The position numbers and the translations under genes are program-made. A DNA stretch of 64,000 bases from Glandiceps talaboti (taxonomy: Eukaryota; Hemichordata; Enteropneusta; Spengelidae): NCBI RefSeq assembly GCF_964340395.1, contig NC_135558.1:19025371-19089370 (forward strand), in the 5' to 3' direction. The notes beneath the pieces were generated by a model. That model saw only the letters and a list, made by a program, of their open reading frames with translations. It had not been told where the DNA came from and ran no database searches. This document shows, in pieces, positions 59,473 to 64,000 of the stretch. How positions within the stretch are numbered: position 1 is the stretch's first letter; each line of letters opens with the position of its first letter.

Positions 59473-60803
59473 GTTTACTATACCATGCTTTCCACAGCAT
59501 GTTGTTAAGTAATAAAGTTATTATTATAACATTAGTAATAATATATGACAATTTGCTATCACATAGATTCCTTTTCAATTTTGTGCAAGGCTTAATGTTA
59601 CAATACCACTTTCTTTATACCACTTTCCATTCAGTTTCTTGAACCACTAAGTGGTACACCCTCAAGTACAGAAGAAGATACACTGACACAGTTTGTCAAG
59701 GACAATCCAGACATTACCGTACAGGCATGTAGGTCAGCTAAACTGTTTGATTTTAGAGGTAATCTTGAAATTTCATTTTGATTGTATTTTTCTCTTATTT
59801 CCATCAAAGTAGTAATTTAATAGCATGCATACATGTAATTAACATTCATATTAATGTAGTATAAACTTTTCAATATCTAACATGGTCAGTTTTAGAAAGC
59901 TGTATCACGTACTTCATCATGACTGAATAATTACTTAAGTCTGTTGATGAAGTCTTTATTGAAAGGATGAAAGCTGCAGTTACAGTTTTGTGTTGGAAAT
60001 TCAAACATTTATACTACACTAACTTGGCTAATTTAGACCACAGTTTGAATTACATAGAATGATTAACATAAAATTTTTCCCTATCGTTTAGTTCTTACAT
60101 CAGGCGACACCCTGGACTTGAAAATACTGTTACACTTACCAATGACTCGTTTTCGAGACCTCAGAGCATTTCTTGAAAACAAAGGCATTCATGTACTTAG
60201 AAGTGAACAAGAAATGAGAGCTGAGATGACGGGTAATAAACATAGCCTATTCATATTTTTTACCTGTATAAAATGTGATTTCTTGAATTTGATGTTCTTT
60301 CACCGTTATACTTATATCCTTGTAACAATAATGATACATTTCTCATTCTCTAACAGAAAGAGTTGATACAACAGAAAATACTATTCAGGTTGGTATACTA
60401 GTCTAGAGTTTGAAAAAATGTTTCAGCCAAAACACCAAGCCATATGGCCTTAGTTAAAATAAAGGATATTGAACAACACATCCATACTACTGTCAACCAA
60501 CAGGAAGCCTTGGGCAATTTCATCCATGATGTGAACTTCAATGGAGAAGTGTGGCTGCCTTAGGTGTTGGTATGTAGAATAACATTGATATCAGACTGAT
60601 GCTGGTTTCAAAATGGCTTTATTTTCAGTTCTTTTTGTAGAGCAGTTGGTGCTTGCTTGTTTTAGTGTGTCATTTTTCCCCTTTTGTTGTAATTTGCAGC
60701 ATATGGTTTGAAAGCGGCTTGTTGATAATGTTCATGTTGTTGTTACAGTTTATTTTTCATTGTTATTGCAGGTGTCTATTTTGCCTCAGCAGGTTCACTG
60801 CAT

Positions 60804-60836
60804 AAATTACTTGTTGTTGTTGTTGTTGTTGTTGTT
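60804..60836. repeat. (TTG)n microsatellite
   Basis: About nine TTG units in an intron of the transposase-like pseudogene. Confidence 0.8.
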
Positions 60837-61152
60837 ACTGCTGTGGCGTTCTTATTTTTCAGAGTGTTCACTGCATGGTGCATGTTGTTGAATCATGTAC
60901 AGTTGTACAGGAAAATCACCTAACACTGTATACCTACCTGGTCCAGACAAGAGCTCAGACTACACAGCAAAAGGGATGTAACAATTTACTAACAACAATT
61001 GCCATTAGGCAATTAACTAATTATGTATTTATTCAAATTACAGGGTGACAAAGGTGGCTCAACAACGAAGTTGGTAACGGAAGTAACAAATGTCAAAATC
61101 CAAACTCATCTATCAATACCAATCTTATCGGATTTTTTGAAGCCACAGATTC

Positions 61153-61963
61153 CTATGCAGGGGTCGAAATAATGGCCTTTTACTTGCCTGATAGGATTTT
61201 GGATACATTGTATAACCATGGTGCCAACAAGTCTGGAAAATTATAACATTGTATCAATATTGAGAAGATGTGACGTCTTTCTTGACTGACCACTTTTCAA
61301 AACAATCTGGACCAGCTGCAGCTGTCCTTGACGTACTTTGTTTACGCTATCAAGAAAACATACCTGGAATGACCAGTGACTCATTGAATATTGTTCATCA
61401 ATAGTAAATTACAGCATGATTTTTCAGGTTTTGGGTGTTTGAATCAAATGCAAATTTTACAACAGTCATTTTATTTGAAAATACTACTAGGAAAATATAA
61501 ACAAATCATACTGGGAGAAAAAAAAGTTGGTGTGGATGAGTAACGAAAGAAAATATATTGACATGGTGGAAAAGGAAATACTTAGAAAGATTTTACATCA
61601 GTGTTGAAATAAATGTTAATTTTTATATTGATAGCTTATGAAAGTGCTGAAAAAATTATTTTAACAACTACTTTTTACAAGTGAACAAAAAATTGTATGC
61701 TATGCTATAGTATGAATATTAATTAGGCCATGAAAATTAATATTATTTAGGACACCTGTTTATTGTGGAGAGAACTTTTCAGTACTCACAGAAACTTTCA
61801 AAGTGACATTTTTTTATAATAAACAAAAGAAAGCCCGATCAATCACAACAGTGCATTTGTAAGCCACACAAAAATACCCCACGATTTGGAATGGGCAAGT
61901 ACTTTGTTTTCTACTTGCCCAGTGGACAAGCGAAATTTTTTCATTATTTCGACCCCTGCTATG
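61153..61963. mobile_element. 801-bp non-autonomous DNA transposon with CAGGGGTCGAAATAATG ends
   Basis: Element 61158-61958 has 17-bp perfect terminal inverted repeats. CTATG flanks it at 61153-61157 and 61959-61963 (5-bp duplication). No long open frame. The ends look hAT-like (CAGGGGTCG), but hAT duplications are normally 8 bp, so the superfamily is open. Confidence 0.85.
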
Positions 61964-62144
61964 ACAATCTGTGGTCTGTGTTTTTTTCTTTTAGAGAACA
62001 GATTATTAATATAGATGGTAAATTGTTCGATTTTCATGGTATGTCAGCTTTTGTTAGGATATTTTTATTTGGTGATTATGCATTTCTTTGTACTGTTTTG
62101 GGTCACCAAGGTCCTTGTTCTTCTTTGCGTTGACCCACTCTCAC

Positions 62145-62567
62145 CTGCACCATGGCTAATATTAAGTAATTTTGCTGATAAAGCTGTACCTGACTGTTGT
62201 TTACTGCTCCTGTTTTTGGCCAGTTTTCTCTTTCTACCTGCCCTACTCAGTGTTGTACAAATTTGACAACTGCCAGTCCTTGGATGTCTTTCCCAATGTT
62301 ATGCCTCTGTCCCTGGTCGATAACTCCTGCCAGCTTCCCTACTTTGTTTACTAGTGTAGTAGTGTCAAGGCTACGCTTACAGTCTTTACAAATCCTTGTA
62401 GGATAAATACTTGTTCCATCACGGACGATGTCAACGGAAAAACATAAATTAATATCAACAGAATAATCTTTGCATAAACAACTTGTGCTCTGTAATTTAC
62501 CAGCACAAATCCGGCGACGATTTAAGATCAAACTTTGATGGTACTGAAAAATATAAGCTGACGACAT
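62145..62567 (-). pseudogene. exon resembling the RAG1 N-terminal zinc-binding region (N-RAG-type transposon?)
   Basis: ATG at 62567 starts MSSAYIFQYHQSLILNRRR, then ICAGKLQSTSCLCKDYSVDI, FSVDIVRDGTSIYPTRICKD, CKRSLDTTTL. After a frameshift near 62285 it continues HPRTGSCQICTTLSRAGRKR and ends at a strong donor CAG/GTGAGA (62145). The order Cys ligands - FxVDVxxD - hPxxxCxxC - W/HPxxxxCxxC - basic run resembles the N-terminal zinc region shared by RAG1 and N-RAG-type transposons of molluscs and echinoderms. The first expected Cys is Arg here (RRIC in place of CRIC). It lies opposite and adjacent to the broken end of the plus-strand transposase-like gene. A relationship between the two is inference. 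Confidence 0.5.
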
Positions 62568-62599
62568 TTTGGCAACACAACACAACTCGTATTTAGCGC

Positions 62600-64000
62600 C
62601 TTGCCGGTGAGCTGACAGACGCCGTGACTAATGGGAATTGTAGGACACGACTAATCAATAGCACCCCACAGGACATCGAAAATTTTTAGGCCGAAGTATA
62701 CTGTAAAGCCGAAGCAATGACACTATGCAGTCGATCATTCATTCATTCATTCACACATGAATAATAAAAAATCGGTTTGAAGCAATAAAAAAACCGATTT
62801 TATTATCTTAAAACGCAAACAAAGTACATGGCAATTGTTGAAATGTTACCTTTCCGAGAACTTAGGTACGCGGGTTACAGATGTGCCGTTCGAACGATCG
62901 CAGCAGGTACTCGACCATGGTTTGTAGCCGCCATTACTTCTGGGCAAACTGGAGAGCGGGTATCTTAGGATATCTGTTCGGCTTTACATACGTAAACTCG
63001 TTAGGCCAGTAAAAAAAACTGTTCAACGGGCCCTACCCACCCATATTTTTGGCATTTCAATTTTTTTTTTTTTTTTAGGTGATGGGCAAAATATCCTCAT
63101 GCTGGCTTTGCATGTCAGTGAAATGCACACTTTGTTTCCGAATTTCTTTATATTTTCTGAATAGTACATGTAACAATATACATTTGAGTCAATTCCAAAT
63201 TATGTACTATCAGTGGTTTACTTGGCTCTGATGATGCATACAAGCATGAATTGAGATAAAATTAAACTGTTGCATATCCAATATTCCCTAAACGAAATGA
63301 GCAAAACTTTATGACCATGGGAAGGGCAGTCATTGGGCCATCAAAAGTCTGATAGTCTGAAAGTCTTCAAATGTTTTACTCTTTATTTATTCATGATTTT
63401 TTTGGAATCAAATTAAAGTTCAGGAGAAGTCATTTACCACATCTGCAAAATATCTTTCAGCTTTGCCACAACAAAATACACTTCATAGCCAGATAAAATA
63501 TACTGCATGACGGTCATAATTGTTTCTCAATTCTGGTATTTTAAAACCACATTCAAGCTTTGTAAGACTTTAAATTATGTTTTTTGTTTGATATTTTATG
63601 CCTCTAAATGGCCTCCTATATTGTCTTCTTTTCAAAAAAGTTTGCATTTTTGAGGATGTATCCTTCCAATCAGTAGCAATCACGGTAATAATTGTCTTTC
63701 TCCCAAAACAAGATGGAAGGTGGCTGACTAAGTACCTCTCTTCATGGGTCAGAGCTAATTATGAGACATCTCCTTACAAGTATCCATGTGAAATGTCCTT
63801 TGTCAAGTAATATCATTTGGACTGTTATTGTAGTTGATTATCACTTATTTTTAATGCATCATTGTACCTGTGCAACCATATATAATTTTATATCTCCTCT
63901 ATAGTGCAGGTGACAGAAGGGGTGGCTAAAATAATTCTGGAGTTTCATTTAGCGGGTCTTAACATATTTTGAGAGGAGCTACAAAATTTGTTTAATCGTA
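62600..64000. other. intergenic, repeat D2 copy 3
   Basis: About 63340-63450 and 63600-63620 (CTAAATGGCCTCCTATATTG) are related to 49090-49390. No gene recognised. Confidence 0.4.

Larger units (their letters stand above)
59635..62128 (+). pseudogene. multi-exon transposase-like gene (GDKGG family), interrupted
   Basis: Exons by splice sites: 59635-59758 (FLEPLSGTPSSTEEDTLTQF, CRSAKLFDFR), 60092-60232 (LKILLHLPMTRFRDLRAFLE, VLRSEQEMRAE), 60357-60388, about 60427-60568 (MALVKIKDIEQHI, ending at a stop), 61044-61157 (GDKGGSTTKLVTEVTNVK, a one-base frameshift, then NLIGFFEATDSY), resuming after an insertion at 61964-62128 (DNLWSVFFSFREQ, FVRIFLFGDYAFLC). The first three join in phase. GDKGG...TKL, FEA-DSY-NL and FLFGDYxFLC are motifs I recall in transposase-like proteins of cnidarians and other marine invertebrates; the superfamily name is uncertain. 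The frameshift, the stop and abrupt truncation at about 62128 make it inactive. Confidence 0.6.

Overview
This is eukaryotic, invertebrate metazoan DNA: AT-rich, gene-poor, with GT-AG introns, very many long microsatellites, CR1/L2- and RTE-like LINE remnants, Tc1/mariner and other transposon debris. The two host genes (a single-exon peptide-type GPCR and glycine amidinotransferase) and the repeat types would suit a marine deuterostome such as amphioxus or a hemichordate/echinoderm, or possibly a lophotrochozoan. I cannot fix the species.

Layout. 1-2.5 kb: non-coding with a GAT microsatellite. 2.59-3.68 kb (minus): intact 362-residue class A GPCR. 4.8-6.5 kb: simple repeats and a 272-bp foldback element. 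6.9-13.1 kb (minus): complete GATM gene, seven coding exons, 412 residues, catalytic residues present; its introns hold microsatellites and a MITE. 13.1-25.7 kb: no host gene seen; MITE copies, two LINE fragments, simple repeats. 25.7-33.85 kb (plus): tandem array of four decayed genes encoding two zinc fingers plus a tyrosine-recombinase domain, with two copies of a probable C-terminal Myb/SANT-like exon. 33.9-35.1 kb (minus): 3' part of a decayed multi-exon transposase-like gene. 35.2-57.3 kb: no host gene seen; LINE fragments, a perfect-arm foldback element with 9-bp target duplication, dispersed repeats, a 53-bp minisatellite. 57.3-62.6 kb: Tc1/mariner remnant, 5'-truncated LINE, then a second transposase-like gene split by an 801-bp insertion and abutting, head-on, an opposite-strand exon resembling the RAG1 N-terminal zinc region.

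Most unusual signal: nine tiny (22-36 bp) near-perfect palindromes scattered through the window, in two sequence families, each flanked by a 7-bp direct repeat (six perfect, three with one mismatch). One interrupts a LINE reading frame that is continuous without it; another interrupts a repeat whose uninterrupted paralogue is present 7 kb away. They look like extremely miniaturised transposons.

Only GATM and the GPCR look like functional host genes. The other coding sequence is mobile-element derived and mostly broken.
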